A stretch of 64,000 nt of DNA from Takakia lepidozioides (GCA_030704615.1 CM060734.1:17546001-17610000); one strand, 5' to 3'; shown: positions 1 through 11,543, counted from the first letter of the stretch. The notes: generated from the letters alone by a model not told the origin. Translations and numbers: made by a program.

Positions 1-293
1 NNNNNNNNNNNNNNNNNNNNNNNNNNNNNNNNNNNNNNNNNNNNNNNNNNNNNNNNNNNNNNNNNNNNNNNNNNNNNNNNNNNNNNNNNNNNNNNNNNNN
101 NNNNNNNNNNNNNNNNNNNNNNNNNNNNNNNNNNNNNNNNNNNNNNNNNNNNNNNNNNNNNNNNNNNNNNNNNNNNNNNNNNNNNNNNNNNNNNNNNNNN
201 NNNNNNNNNNNNNNNNNNNNNNNNNNNNNNNNNNNNNNNNNNNNNNNNNNNNNNNNNNNNNNNNNNNNNNNNNNNNNNNNNNNNNNNNNNNNN
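1..293. other. assembly gap
   Basis: This stretch is all N. The dispersed repeat unit that begins at 294 is truncated by the gap; its missing beginning is visible in the inverted copy that extends past 25670. Confidence 0.99.
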
Positions 294-2450
294 AAAACTG
301 CCAGCATACGGATGCAGACCTGCTTCAACTTGGCTCCCAATGAGGGATCTACTTCTGCTCCTTACTTGTTTGTGGTTTCTTGCAACCATATCTACATGGC
401 AGGAGGTAGGGCAGACACCGAGAACTCATGGAATACAAATCTACCGATTTATCTACTGTTTTTTTCATGTTTCAATGCGGGTATAATGTAGCGGTCGGTA
501 CCTTTGGGCTGCACTGAAATTCGGCTCTACAATGAAACCTCTTGGCTGGTTATTAAGACGGACTGTTGTGCCTTACTAGACAACACACATTCTGCAAGAC
601 CTTCATTTCACTTTGATTTCATATGATGGACTGCAAACAGGGGTTTTTGAATTACCTTTCTACCCTGGCGGAGCTGTTCTTAAGACCCTGGAATACCACT
701 CCAGACTTGTATCTGCTTAAAAAGACTCGGCCCTGTTTTTATTTTATGAATCCTGCTTGTGTCTTATGTCTTGTAAAACAGACATTGTGGTTATTTATAG
801 ACTACCGAGCATCACATTGTTGGGCTCTTTTTAGACTACAAACTGTTTTCTAAAGTATCCCAAGTGATCTCTTGGGACAAAAAATTGGTAAGCTCTATAT
901 GGTCTCTTAATATACTCCCTATATTGTGCTTGCTTTGCGTCTCCGCTGGCCTGCAATAGAAATACCGGATCCAGATGTACCAGTATGGGTTGGCTGGAAT
1001 ATGCTTAAGACATGTATGTCTTAATGTTTCAATTTCAATTTTAAGTGCTATATGCTTGGTTCTGGAGATTTATGTCCAGACCTGCAATCTGGGTTTTTGA
1101 AATGAGATTACAATCTACAAGTATGGTGATGAATATCAAACCCATGGTGCTTTCATGATATGAATGACCATGAATCCCGCCCTCCCAGCCTGTTTTTTTC
1201 AGATACCCTGAAATGTAACGAGGTATTCAAATGAGATGGTTAAAAAAAAAGGGGTTGTTAGATGGTGCCCTGTAAAGGGCTGCATTGTCTTTCAATGACA
1301 ATGACCTCAGTGGTCTTGTCCATGTCCTGACATGACATGTATATCTTCCCTCTCTTTATCTGATCAGTGTACTTAGTGGTTTTTGTACACACCATCTACC
1401 CTTCTCCTTTCCCGTTTCACCTTCTCATTTTGATGTACTAACAATATTTTTTGAAGGGCCTTGGCAGATAGGCAACAAACACATTCCAAACTGGAATGAT
1501 GAACTGAAAAGCCCTGGGGTATGAATCTCCCTTGGCCAGGTATGTTCTTCTCCAGCAATAGTATGGTTGATTGATTGGGTATGAAAAGTAAGGCATCCTT
1601 GATGATACCTGAAATAAGCACAGAGCATCTAAAAGGACTTCTGAATGCCGATATTATGAGCTAAGCCATGGTAAGACAGCTTACGGGAGTATGTGTACAC
1701 CTTATACATGATCCGGTCAATGCACACTACTTTTGTTAGCTAGTCTCATGTAGCCGATGCCTTATATCAGAATCAGATACCTTATGATTGAGTGACTACC
1801 ATGTCCTTTGATCAAGTGCTTCTATACTTCTCTTAGATATGGCTTTGCTCCTTGTGGCACCATGAGAAAATACCCAACTCTAATCTGTTGCTAGAGATAT
1901 TTTGTCTATATCACAGGCATGGTACTACAGACCTGAGCTGCTGCTGTATCTTGACAAGGTTCCTTGAACGAGGTTCCTCCCCTAGCCTGTTCTTCCCTGT
2001 GCAAGAACTTATTGAGAAACTGAAAGGTATTTTCTAAAAACTTGTACCTATCCAGAGCTAAGTATACCACTGAACTCTCTGTTCTTTTCTCGTGATACTA
2101 TACCAGTCTTGCTATGATACACTTTATGCCAATGTTTCATTCATGACCCGAGGAAGAGAGGATGTAGGATTCTACTCCCTTGGATAATATAATCTAAGGA
2201 TAGAACTACATGGAAGAGGGGAAACCTTATGAGAAGGGGTCTGGTATGCACTCCCTTACGGGGTGAGTGCATACCACACTCACTCCGTAAGGTTCTGCCA
2301 TGCCAGGGGATTGGCTGGTGGGTCCCTCTCTCTCCCTCTCCCTCTATAACTCTTTGGATTTCATCTGGCCTTAACCTTTTTGAGGCCGGTTATTTGGTTT
2401 TTCATCCCAATCTTTTTTCATCCAAATTTGGCTGATATTATTGTAGGATG
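294..2450 (+). repeat. dispersed repeat unit, copy A
   Basis: This non-coding unit recurs in inverted orientation at 23950-25830 and 26462-28196 and, more diverged, at 3640-4690. The match to the inverted copies is nearly base for base over most of its length. The end is set where the shared sequence stops, just after ATTGTAGGATG. The short open frames in it have no recognisable product. It contains a near-palindromic stretch at about 2240-2300 (CTCCCTTACGGGGTGAGTGC followed by its inverted partner CACTCACTCCGTAAGG). It could be an LTR, a long non-coding gene family or a non-autonomous element. I cannot assign it to a class. Confidence 0.7.
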
Positions 2451-2664
2451 CGGCTTTGGTGTTCCAGAAGTGGTTTGACAATTTATGGTGAAGGACAGTG
2501 GAGAGGGTCCATTTTTGGATATGTAGTTTGGTGTGGCTTAGAGAGGTCGAGGGTTGGGCGGGGTTTTGGAGACTAAATAGGTACCGGGTGGATCATCCAA
2601 AAAGGGTGTGCCTGAGCAATGTGAATGGGATCGGCCGAAGGTTCTACTGGGGGTTTGGAGGCCC

Positions 2665-3675
2665 CTAGTCGGGCGAGGAGGTCTGCCTCCTCGTTATCAT
2701 TAATACTAGTATGCGAATGAACTTTGAGAAAATGAATGGGTTTATCGATGGCGATGTCGAGTTTGATAATAGCGGAAATAAGGTTACAATCGGGGTGGTG
2801 GTGGTGGGAGGAGGGCAGGCAAGGTGGTTGTGAAATATAAAGAGTGAGTTGAGGCTATCCGTGAAAATGTAGTACGGTGGTGGGAACGAGGCTGATTGTG
2901 ATAGAGCTTCAAAGATAACCATAAGTTCGGCCCGAAGTATGGTAGCGGGGCCTGGAAGTCGGTCCCGTTGTGAGTGGCGGCATGGTAGACGCCATATCCG
3001 GCAAGGGAGCCACACTGGGAGCCCTCTGTGTAGTGTGAGTGGAGTGGAGGGTATTTGGGGAGGTAGGCCCTAGGTATACTGGAGGGGCGTCGTGGGAGGT
3101 TATATTGTGGAGGGTGAAGGGGCGGGGTGGTGTCTTGTTCCAAACTTTGTTAGATTTTGGCCTAGGGGGTGGTCTGGCGGGAGGACTTTGTGCTAGAGGG
3201 GTTGAATAGGAGGTGAGTACCATGCCATGGGTGTCGGATAGAAGATGTTTGAGGCGAGTGGGAAAGTCTGGGGGTATGGGGTTATGAGGGTTATTTTGGA
3301 CCAGCAGAAGTAGGGTTAGTGAGGGTTCCTTGTGACGCAGGTATTTAGGAAAAGGTGGGTTGCGCGTATAACAAAGTTGGTTGGTTCAATGGCAGCTAAT
3401 GGTGTTACCCCCGGGGGGAGTTGTAGTAGGGGGTGTTGCTGGTCAGGTGACCTTTGCTGTGTAAGAACGGGGATAGTGGTGGAGGAGCGGGAGGAGCGGG
3501 CGGCAAGGCGTGCCCATTGTAGAGCCTCATGTGTGAGGGGTCCGGGTGGTGGGTGGGCAAGGCCACCGCCCGACCAGGTAAGTTGAGTTGCGGATCCAAG
3601 GGCTCCGAAGACACAGTCTCGGGGGTGCGGGCTGTCATAGGAAGAGAGCTCTTTGTCTTGTCTGTGCCTTGACAA
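2665..3675 (-). pseudogene. non-LTR-type RNase H domain relic
   Basis: Read on the minus strand, broken frames give the ordered signature of a type I RNase H. A beta-hairpin-like stretch with GSQCGSLAGYG comes first, in which the usual first Asp of TDGS reads as Glu. Next come RAELMVIFEAL with the catalytic Glu, then IFTDSLNSL with the second Asp, then (in another frame) KVHSHTSINDNEEADLLA with the last Asp. Upstream frames from 3675 (about 120 codons, proline-rich) could be the preceding part of the same polyprotein. Two or more frameshifts separate the motifs, so it is dead. The order and spacing fit the C-terminal RNase H of a plant LINE. No reverse transcriptase motif is preserved. It sits between copies A and D of the dispersed unit. 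Confidence 0.55.
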
Positions 3676-4690
3676 GACATATTTATCTTCCCTCTGTTTT
3701 TTGCCCAGTGTACTTAGTGGTTTCTGTACACACTATCTACCTCTCACTTGTCATTTTCTTGTCTTCTTACTTTGATGTTCTAACACCTTTAATGGCTTTT
3801 GCAGAGGTCTGGCAAAGCCATGGGGTATCAGCCCCCTATACCTCCATAACAATAATATGGAGCAACAAATCCCTCATAAGGTATGATCCTCTCCAGCAAA
3901 AATATGTTGGTTGATTGGGCACGGAGAGTAAGGCATCCTCGATGGTACCTGAAATAAACATAGAGCATCTAAATGACTTCTGAATGATGATATTATGAGC
4001 TAGGCCCTGGTAAGACAGCCTGCTAGAGTACATGTACTGTACACCTTATACATGATCCAGTCAATGCACATTACTCTTGTTAGCTGGTCTCCTGTAGCCG
4101 ATGCCTTATGTCAGTTTTAGATACCTTATGATACGAGTGACTTCCGTGTCCTTGGCTCAAGTGCTTCCATGTTTCTCCTGGTTATGGCTTTGCTCTTTGT
4201 AGCACCAAAAAAAGTACCCATTCTTACTATGTTGCTGGAAGATGGCTTGTTTGAATCAGGGGCAGTAGACTACTGCCAGTGGCTGAAGAACACAAGTTCT
4301 TATTCATACCTTTGGGTAAATTGGTTCTAACCAAAAAGTTGGCCGATATGGTGGGAAGATGTGCAGTAGTCTGCTGCCATTGGTTGAAGAACACCTGTAA
4401 TTTCTGAACTCTTGCCAAGTTTGAATTACGTTGTGCCAATGTTCACTCGTAATCCGAGAGCAGAGAGAATGCAGGCCTTTTATCCATTTGGTATTCAAGT
4501 CCAAGGATAGAACTACATTGTAGAGGGAGAGCCTTATGAGAATGGGTCTGGTATGCGCACTCCCTTACGGGGTGAGTGCATACCAAACTCACTCCATAAG
4601 GGACTGCCATACCAGGGGTTGGATGGTGGGTGCCCCCCCTCTCCCTCTCTCCAATTATCTGTTTGGGATTAACAATTTTTTTTCCTAAGC
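3640..4690 (+). repeat. dispersed repeat unit, diverged copy D
   Basis: The sequence from GACAAGACATATTTATCTTCCC onward follows copy A from about 1310 to 2350 with substitutions and small indels, including the CTCCCTTACGGGGTGAGTGC hairpin region near 4560. The first half of the unit is absent here. No coding potential is seen. Confidence 0.65.
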
Positions 4691-5450
4691 CTATCTGGTT
4701 TGGAAATTTATTGTCTTGAACTTTACCACCGAGGATGTAGCCTGCAATTTTTCATCCATTACATCCTTCCTCGATGTAACCATAACGGATGTAAGCCTAA
4801 GAGGATGTAACCTTAATGAAAGTGCAAAATTTCATTCCCAGTGGACGAAATCGCGGGATGGTTTGCCTAACCGTCTCTCTGCCCTAAGCACAGCACGATA
4901 CTCGTGCTTGTTTTCTCTGGTGGAGGGCGATGGCGGCTGAGTGCTCGAGCAGCACGATCTGCGCGCGCTTTGTTTTTTTAATGCGCGATGGCGGCAGGTA
5001 CTTCCATTTCCCGTGCTGGCAAACGACCTACTGCTGTGTTTGCCTGCAATCTTTCGCATTCATGAAGCAGCGGCGCTCTTAAGGAGACGGAGGAAGTTAA
5101 GTTGCACTTTGTAAAGATGCAATTTTCCTCGAGTCTCCCATTTTGTTGCATTCTATTGTGATCTCTTGAGATTCAGATGTTGAACGCCGCAGCGTCCCAC
5201 TCCACAAACGATTAAGGTTCTTAGTGGTGTCGCATCTTTGTTCTTCTTTTGATCAATTTGCTCACTGTAGAATGCATGTTGGACATGGATAGCAACTGTG
5301 AAGACCTGCTACTCACTTGGTGCATCCTCACTAACACCCATCTTGATGTGGTGGTTTTGGGGACGGGCACAGGTGAGGGCCTTCACTTAATATGTATCTT
5401 TCAGTTTGCAGATGATCAAAAGACTTGGCGATGGTGACGATTGACGCTGA
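4691..5450 (+). repeat. 5' part of a further dispersed-unit copy, with splice-like junction
   Basis: The segment around 5315-5385 (GCATCCTCACTAACACCCAT, GGGACGGGCACAGGTGAGGG) is the same as the reverse complement of about 25725-25800, which lies immediately upstream of copy B. So the order [end of D][spacer][start of next copy] repeats the order [end of C][spacer][start of B] at 25830-26461. In both places GGCACAG|GTGAGGG looks like a splice donor and TTTGCAG or CTTGCAG some 35-45 bases later like an acceptor. This raises the possibility that the unit is transcribed and spliced. No conserved protein is seen. Confidence 0.5.
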
Positions 5451-5822
5451 ATACTGCTTCAGCGGGGCATCCGATACGATTTCTTTTTGTTTTTTTATGA
5501 TTGCAACCAACTGCTTCTGTTGAACAATATGGCAATGTGCTGAGCTTTATAGAATACAGACGTTCTATTAAGACTCGGGGGTTTTCAACCTGATTATAAG
5601 TCGGTTTTTCTAGCATGATACCAGTATGAACTTTGGCATCATATTGATATGGTGCTGGAGTAACATCTCCAGACCTAAAGCTATCCAGTGATGCTTAAAA
5701 CAGGCCTTCTTATGTTGTTTTAACATGGTAAGTACCAAGGAGTACTTTTTGGACATCGAGGTTAGAGTTCTAAGACTAAAACAGTCATGACTACACTGCT
5801 CTAACTTAGAGATTACCAAGCT

Positions 5823-6440
5823 GCTGGCATGATGGGCTTTTCAGATTACATAACATCTGTTTTAAGGTTGCCAAGCAATGCCTTTGGAACCACCCTTTGA
5901 GCAAATTACAGGCTGTCTGGTCTGATTTATCAAGCAGGTCTTTGGAACTACGTTCTGAATTTAGAACAGAATGTCTAAGCTGTTTTGGCTCGATGGCTTT
6001 TCAGACTACATACTGGCTGCTTTAGGTGTACCAAGCAGCATCTTTGAAATTAAGCGTTGAGTTTAAAACAGGCCAAGCACCTGGCATGACGGGCTTTTCA
6101 GATTACATAACATATGTTTTAAGGTTGCCAAGCTATGCCTTTGGAACCACCCTTTGAGTCTGAAACAGATCTGGTTTTACTGTTTTAACTTGTTTAAGGC
6201 AGATATATTCATACTGTTTTAGCTTGAAGAATACCAAGCAGATGTATTGAAGGGCTTTGCCAAATTACCACCGTTTGGTCTGAGTTATGAAGCAGGTTTT
6301 TGGAACTACTCTCTGAGTTTAAAACAAAACTGTCTAAGCTGTTTTGGCTTGATGGCTTTTCAGATTACATAATGGCTGCTTTAGGTGTACCAAGCAGTAT
6401 CTTTGGAATTAACCATTGAGTTAAAACAGGCCTGCGGTGG
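5823..6440 (+). repeat. two tandem copies of a ~260-360 bp sequence
   Basis: The block beginning CTGGCATGATGGGCTTTTCA at 5823 recurs at 6082 as CTGGCATGACGGGCTTTTCA. Both blocks end in the shared stretch TTTAGGTGTACCAAGCAG followed by CATTGAGTTAAAACAGGCC-like sequence. The second copy has about 100 extra bases in the middle. Nothing is coding. Confidence 0.7.
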
Positions 6441-6552
6441 ATGCAGGTGCAGGTTTATGTTACGAACCTAGTAGTCTTATCTCTACTCGGTTACCTTGTG
6501 GAAATGGTGATTAGAGACAGGTTTACAACCGGCGTAGTTATGAGTTTTCATC

Positions 6553-6680
6553 ATGGAGGTACCACCAGTTGCTAAGGGGAGTGCCGGTACGAGCATCAGC
6601 GATACTAGTGGGTACACTGTTCTTTCTACAACGGGATTCCGAATGGTGCAACGCACAGCCGTCCCAGCCCAGGACCTATT
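6553..6680 (+). pseudogene. transposase fragment (SWIM-transposon family)
   Basis: The translated fragment contains TGFRMVQRTAVP, against AAGFRMVQRTDVP in the transposase at about 45020-45060. It also shares EVPPV against EAPPV at the same distance upstream. The DNA is about 80 percent identical over roughly 40 bases by eye. Nothing of the catalytic domain or SWIM finger is present. Confidence 0.6.
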
Positions 6681-6682
6681 AC

Positions 6683-6800
6683 TGCGAAATTCGGCACCAT
6701 TTTTCGAGGGAGGCACCCATTATCGCGAAATGCGTCGCCATTTTCCAAGGTTCCGGAACCTATTACCGTGCAATTTGGCGCCATTTTTCCAGATCTCGAC
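6683..6800. repeat. three decayed palindromic repeats
   Basis: GCGAAATTCGGCACCATTTTTCG, GCGAAATGCGTCGCCATTTTCC and GCAATTTGGCGCCATTTTTCC follow one another with ~40 bp spacing. Each is a degenerate version of the palindrome AAATGCGG-YR-CCGCATTT that fills the large transposon. Confidence 0.6.
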
Positions 6801-6994
6801 TGCATTTGTCATGAGCGCAAGAGAAAATTTCATGAGCTTCATTTTCAGTTTCACAAAATGAATATTATATCATTATATTTTTGACATATTCCATTAAAAA
6901 AATACTTTTAATTCCAAATTTTGGACTTGCTCATGAAAACCGATTGTTGTACTACTCCGATCATGCCGCTCATACTCATGAAATACCTATCGCT

Positions 6995-7210
6995 GGGGGG
7001 CGACGCTTGGGCGTCGCACGGAAGGGCTGCCTTCTGCCCTTCATGCGCCCGTGCGACGGCCGGGCGTCGCCGCCTGGCCCCAACGCTAGGTGGTGACCCG
7101 CGGGGTCTGTTTGCGACGGCCCGACGCCACAAAAAGGCGCCGCGGGGTGGCGTCGCACGCTCGGCGCCGCGCGGGGCGTGGGGGTGCGGCTGACGTCACA
7201 AACCCCCCCC
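6995..7210. other. GC-rich segment with a strong hairpin
   Basis: A ~200 bp island of very high G+C lies in otherwise AT-rich sequence. CGTCGCACG (7012-7020) pairs with CGTGCGACG (7050-7058). Directly inside it GAAGGGC (7021-7027) pairs with GCCCTTC (7036-7042), giving a near-continuous stem. It ends in a run of C (7202-7211). No coding signature is convincing. Confidence 0.6.
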
Positions 7211-7211
7211 C

Positions 7212-7700
7212 ATTTGCTGTAGTGCCAATCTGAGGCCTACCTAGAAGCCCGACCACACTGTGGACATAACTTGGGATGATCATGTTGCGGGAATCCCTGT
7301 CTCACGCTTCCCTCACACCGTAAATGATGTCTTGATCTTTCTTGTTGTTGTTTTTAGGCAAGAACGTATAGGGTACTACTTGCCTGGATTTAAAAGCAAA
7401 GACCCGCAATATCGACTCGATGCCCCTTGGCTCACAAGGCCAGACGTCTCCTGTTTCATGGTTATTATCTCGGCTGCTTGCTCAAGATTCATCACGGTAA
7501 CAGCACTGCGTACCACCAAAGGTATACATGATTCTCCGTGCTACAGTTATTTTCTTGTCTCTCACTTTAGTTTATTGTAGCTCTCTTGTCTGGGGGCAGA
7601 AGCTCCTCGACACACCGCACCGAATACCCCGAGCTGTTATGCATGCAATGTCTCAGCGCTGGGGCCCCCACCCAGGCGCCAGGAAACGTGCTCAAGAAGG
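7212..7700. other. non-coding stretch, nothing recognised
   Basis: I see no conserved coding sequence, RNA gene or repeat here. A 106-codon open frame at 7260-7580 has no recognisable motif. Confidence 0.5.
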
Positions 7701-8968
7701 CTAGAGATGATGCGTCACCATATCAATTATATTTTATCTGCTAGGGAGGCCTGGGGGCTCCCCCCCACCTGTGGCGCCCATCTTCCCTGCTCTTTGTTTG
7801 GCCGACGGCGGCGGCCCCCGGAAGCAGGAGATGGCAATGGGCTTCCTTCACCTCTTCTAACTCATATTTCTCTCCCTCACCTGAGCCAGGCTCAACTACC
7901 GGTATCTCATCACAACAACAAGTCAACGCCACATATCCTCTCTGATTCATATGCCCTCCCTTCTCTCATAGCTATCCAGATTCTTCTCAGCATGACCAGG
8001 TTGCGCCAGAGGCTCTCCACATCAAGCGACCCACTCCAAGTAAAGTTGTTCCTTGCACCAGCAGGCTACATATCAGCAAACCCCCCATCCACTGGTACAA
8101 CATCTTCAACTCTCAACACTACAAAAATCCAAGTACTGTACATCCTCACTCAACTTCATTGACTTCCCTCAGCTGGACCACCAAATTCTGGATCCCTATT
8201 ACGCATCCCCTTCCATCTCCCGGCACTACTCTATGTACCAATCTGTTCTCTACCATAAATGTCATCCAGCTGCCCACCCCTCCTGTTGGCAGTCTACAAG
8301 GTCATAGTCTCTGGAACATAACAATGCACCCAAGTTGTCGTTGGCTCCCCCACTGCATGGAACCAAACCCAAGGCACAGAGCTGCAACATATACAAAGGC
8401 AGTGATCCAGCCTGCTAGAACCCTCCAGGTTCTCAATCTTCCTGGCCCCTGTATATATTTGCAATCATTAGCATACAAAGTGACTTACCGAGTTACCCCA
8501 ACACTATATCACCACTTGAACGTGCATACCTCCATAGCCCATTCCTCTCACAATTTGAAACCTCACACCCGCGTCAAAAGAAACTCATTTTTGCCTACTT
8601 TAAAGCCCGTCGTATATCTACCCTCACTCAACTCACTACAGCCACTGGTGTACGGCTCTTAACTCCTAGCCAATTTACCTTGAAACATTCCCGTGCCACT
8701 ATTAAAACACGTAGATACTTGCTACACCTCCGCTCCCTATTTTGTCACCCGACGGCTTCTTGTACCCTTGAATGCGTTTCCCATGCTCACTCTTCCCTCA
8801 CAACCAGCAAGACCTCCTCCCGGAATTCCGAACAACTCAGGGCCTCCCATAATACTCACGGACATCCTCCCCCGGACAGCTCCCTCTCTCCTCCCCCCCC
8901 CAACCCCACAGCTAATCAATATCAACTTACCCCCCCTCGCTCTCCAATTCCCACCGCTCCCCCACTTA

Positions 8969-9157
8969 ACCCCACTCAACAATATCTGACCACCCCGAGG
9001 CCTTCGTTATTGAGGCTATCCAAGGTATTAAAACCCAAACCTCCCTAGACGCCTTTGGAGCCACGTGTGTCGATACATATTGCCTATGTAAGTGGGCAGA
9101 TTTCCCTGTAGAAGACAACACTTGGCAAATAGCAGAAGACCTCTTTCGGGAACCATG
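8969..9157 (+). pseudogene. chromodomain-like segment in retroelement relic
   Basis: The frame reads AFVIEAIQGIK, a loop, then YCLCKWADFPVEDNTWQIAE, then DLF. This follows the chromodomain pattern: a first strand with (V/I)E.I, then Y-L-(V/C)-K-W, then a (D/E)-x-N-T-W turn, then the C-terminal helix start. The frame is closed by TAA just upstream and TGA just downstream, so it is a fragment. The usual aromatic cage positions are only partly kept: W and the second aromatic are present. Confidence 0.55.
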
Positions 9158-9319
9158 AAGACTGCGACCCTGCCCACCATCGCACCCTCCTCACCAAATT
9201 CCACAAATCCACTAACACCAAATACCTGGCACACACCCACAAACACCATATCTCCCAATCCCAACCGTTGGACGCCTGATACATTCGCAACCCACTAGTC
9301 GCACCAAAAATTCATATAA

Positions 9320-9700
9320 CAATTTGTGAATGTAACCCCGACAGAGATATTAACCAAGTCTACCCCATCACATGCCCCAGTCGTTCAATATCCAACATCT
9401 ACACATTCAATGGTCTCTTTGTCAGGTCTATCTTTCATGTCAAGATCACCTGGCTCTGGGACCGATATACCGCCTCCGTCACCCTCACTCGCCAGCTACA
9501 ACCCCCAAGGCAAGACTTCGCCACTGAAGTCTGCTGGCTTGTTGGCAGATATATAAGTGACACCCCCACAAAAAAACCCCGTACCCTCGACAAGCTAGCT
9601 CAAGCCTATATCCATTGCACCATCCCTGAGGACATCCTCAAGTTTTTCATCACCTCATTTCAGCTTACCCACTCATACTACTCAAGCCCACTCATGTAAC
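9320..9700 (+). pseudogene. conserved-looking open frame of unknown function
   Basis: About 125 codons stay open from ATTTGTGAATGTAACCCC to the TAA near 9698, with motifs such as ITWLWDRYTASVTL and CWLVGRYISDTPTKK. Codon composition and length make it look like the C-terminal part of the preceding retroelement polyprotein. I do not recognise the domain. Confidence 0.35.
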
Positions 9701-9760
9701 ACTCCTATGGCCTGCTGGTCATCAACCCAGCCTCACCATAAGAGAAACAATGATGGTCTG

Positions 9761-10079
9761 ACTGGTCATCACCCCAGCCTCACCACCGACAGCACGCTCT
9801 AGGATTGGCCAGTGATCAAATCCGGACCAACCTCCTATGCAAACAATCGCCCACATAAAACTGACATGGCGCACAGTCAAACATGCAGGTGTGGGGGGGA
9901 TCCAAACACAAGAAAATCAACCTACGGAAAGGTTTTGGCCTACAGAGAAGGTGAAAGACTACAAGGAAGAGAAACTAAAGCAATTCCTAATCCCAACATG
10001 CTCTCATCCTACTGCCCTATCTCCACACTCTCTTGCTGGAGCAATAGATAAGACTACCTTTCAAGGGTCTCTCAAATAA
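9761..10079. other. non-coding, nothing recognised
   Basis: Short open frames only. GGTCATCA-C-CCAGCCTCACCA occurs twice (about 9717-9740 and 9762-9785), a small direct repeat. Confidence 0.4.
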
Positions 10080-10400
10080 CTCTCCAGGAGCCCTCGAGAT
10101 GTCTCTCAAACAATCTCACTAAGGCTCCCAAACCTTGCACAATGGGACTCCAAGCAGTACACCAAGGCCCCAAGAGCCTACCAAAACTTGGCCCTCGAGG
10201 GCCCTAAATAGTCTCTTACACAAGTCGCCAAAGACTCCTCAAGCTCGCCAAATATTGGCCTCCAAGGACCCCAAATAATCCTCCAAGGACCTCCATAGTC
10301 TTCCAAATAGTCCTCGAGCTCGCCAAATATTGGCCTCCAAGGACCCCAAATAGTCCTCCAAGGACTCCAAACAGTCCTCCAAGGACTCACTATGTTCCCA
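10080..10400. repeat. degenerate short tandem repeats
   Basis: Units of the type CCAAATAGTCCTCCAAGGAC repeat irregularly. The 34 bp stretch starting CTCGCCAAATATTGGCCTCC is present almost identically at 10243 and 10319, a 76 bp period. Apparent open frames on the minus strand are a by-product of the repeat. Confidence 0.7.
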
Positions 10401-10956
10401 ATGCATTCCCAATGCGTTCCTAAAGTTCCCTAAAAATATGCCTAATAACATGCCATAGTATTTCCCAAGTATTCCCCTGTGCCTATATGTATTTTCCTTG
10501 TATTTTCCTTAGGAATAGTCATTTCCCCCTGGCAATAGCTATTTCCCCCTCATAGAGTAGTTCATTTCCCCCTAAGCTTTAGCCACTACCCCCTCTATTT
10601 CCTTGAGGTTTAGCCTTACCAAGCTAGGGTTTGTGCTCCTTGGAGCTCTATGCTTAATCTCCTCAAGCATCCATGAATTCTAGGGGATACCAAGGCAAAT
10701 TCCCTTGATCTTGAATGTGATACAAGAGCTAAATTCTCCTAGCTCTAAACCTCTTTAACATACAAGTGCAAAACTAATCCTTACACTCCGCACTCATAAG
10801 TATAAGGTCATTTTCTTGTAGTGATAATGAAAAGTACACACAATGGAAACACTCCACTCATGAATCCACTCAATCACATAAACTAAGTCAAGCCAACGAC
10901 ACCTTTGCTAAAGGAATCCACCCTACAAATCCCTCACCACACTCCTTCTCAATACC

Positions 10957-11521
10957 TAGAGCTATGGAGGTGAGAGAAGGTCATGGAGGCTCAACTACAA
11001 GAAGATGAGCCCTCCTCAACCCGCACAAGGGAAAACCCATCCCCATGTCCCAAGTGAGGTTTGACACCTCACTTGGCATGTGAGACCCAATGAAGTCCCA
11101 ACACACAAAATACAAATATAAATATCCAAAATGTCCTAGTTAACTAGAAGTAGGTAATTCTAGTTAACCATGTCTAACACCATAACAAGGGACCTAATAA
11201 CCAGCTAGAGGGGCAATTGTGGCATAGCTTTCTAGGACTATACGCTAGGAAGTGTGGTTGGACAACGATGTATGTTGTGGCAGTGCACAACACCTGTCAT
11301 GGGTTTAAGTCATGGTTAGTTGGAAATAGTTATTTCTAACTAATTAGGACTTTATACATTTATATTTGTATTTTGTTGGCATTGGGACTTCATTTGGTTC
11401 CATGTGCCAAGTGAGGTGACAAATTTCACTTGGGACGTGGAGAGGCTTGTCTCCACGTGAGGCCCAAGACGTCTTCTTCTAGTCGAGCCTCCCGAGGCCT
11501 CTCTCACCGCCATAGCTCTGG
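10957..11521. mobile_element. foldback element with ~210 bp inverted arms
   Basis: The left arm (10957-11170, starting CTAGAGCTATGGAGGTGAGAGA) matches the reverse complement of the right arm (11314-11521, ending TCTCTCACCGCCATAGCTCTGG) along its whole length with scattered mismatches. Shared landmarks are GTGAGAGA, AAGTGA with ACCTCACTTGGCA, ATGAAGTCCCAA, and AAAATACAAATATAAAT. A 143 bp non-coding loop separates the arms. It encodes nothing. It may be a MITE/foldback element or a source of hairpin RNA. Confidence 0.65.
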
Positions 11522-11543
11522 TTCTTGCAGTACAACATGATGT

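Larger units (their letters stand above)
6540..6990 (+). mobile_element. internally deleted relic of the SWIM transposon
   Basis: Three parts of the large transposon at 31663-46287 occur here in compressed form. First is a coding remnant related to the transposase C-terminal region (6553-6680). Second are three decayed palindromic repeats at 6685-6800. Third are CATGAGC motifs near 6809 and 6827 and a terminal-like GCCGCTCATACTCATGAAAT near 6965-6985, resembling the right end of the large element (GTCCGCTCATGAAAT). The left limit is uncertain; TTATGAGTTTTCATCATGG near 6537 may be part of it. This makes it a probable non-autonomous derivative of a related family. Confidence 0.5.
7700..9760 (+). 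mobile_element. decayed retroelement 3' region, class uncertain
   Basis: Open but broken frames on the plus strand run through this region. At 8473-8740 about 90 codons stay open and give a basic stretch (QKKLIFAYFKARRIS). At 8969-9157 a chromodomain-like segment appears. At 9320-9700 an open frame of about 130 codons ends in TAA. The linker between them is rich in proline. No reverse transcriptase signature is visible, so I cannot tell a LINE from another class. ATG codons are missing from most of the open stretches, as expected for polyprotein fragments. Confidence 0.4.
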
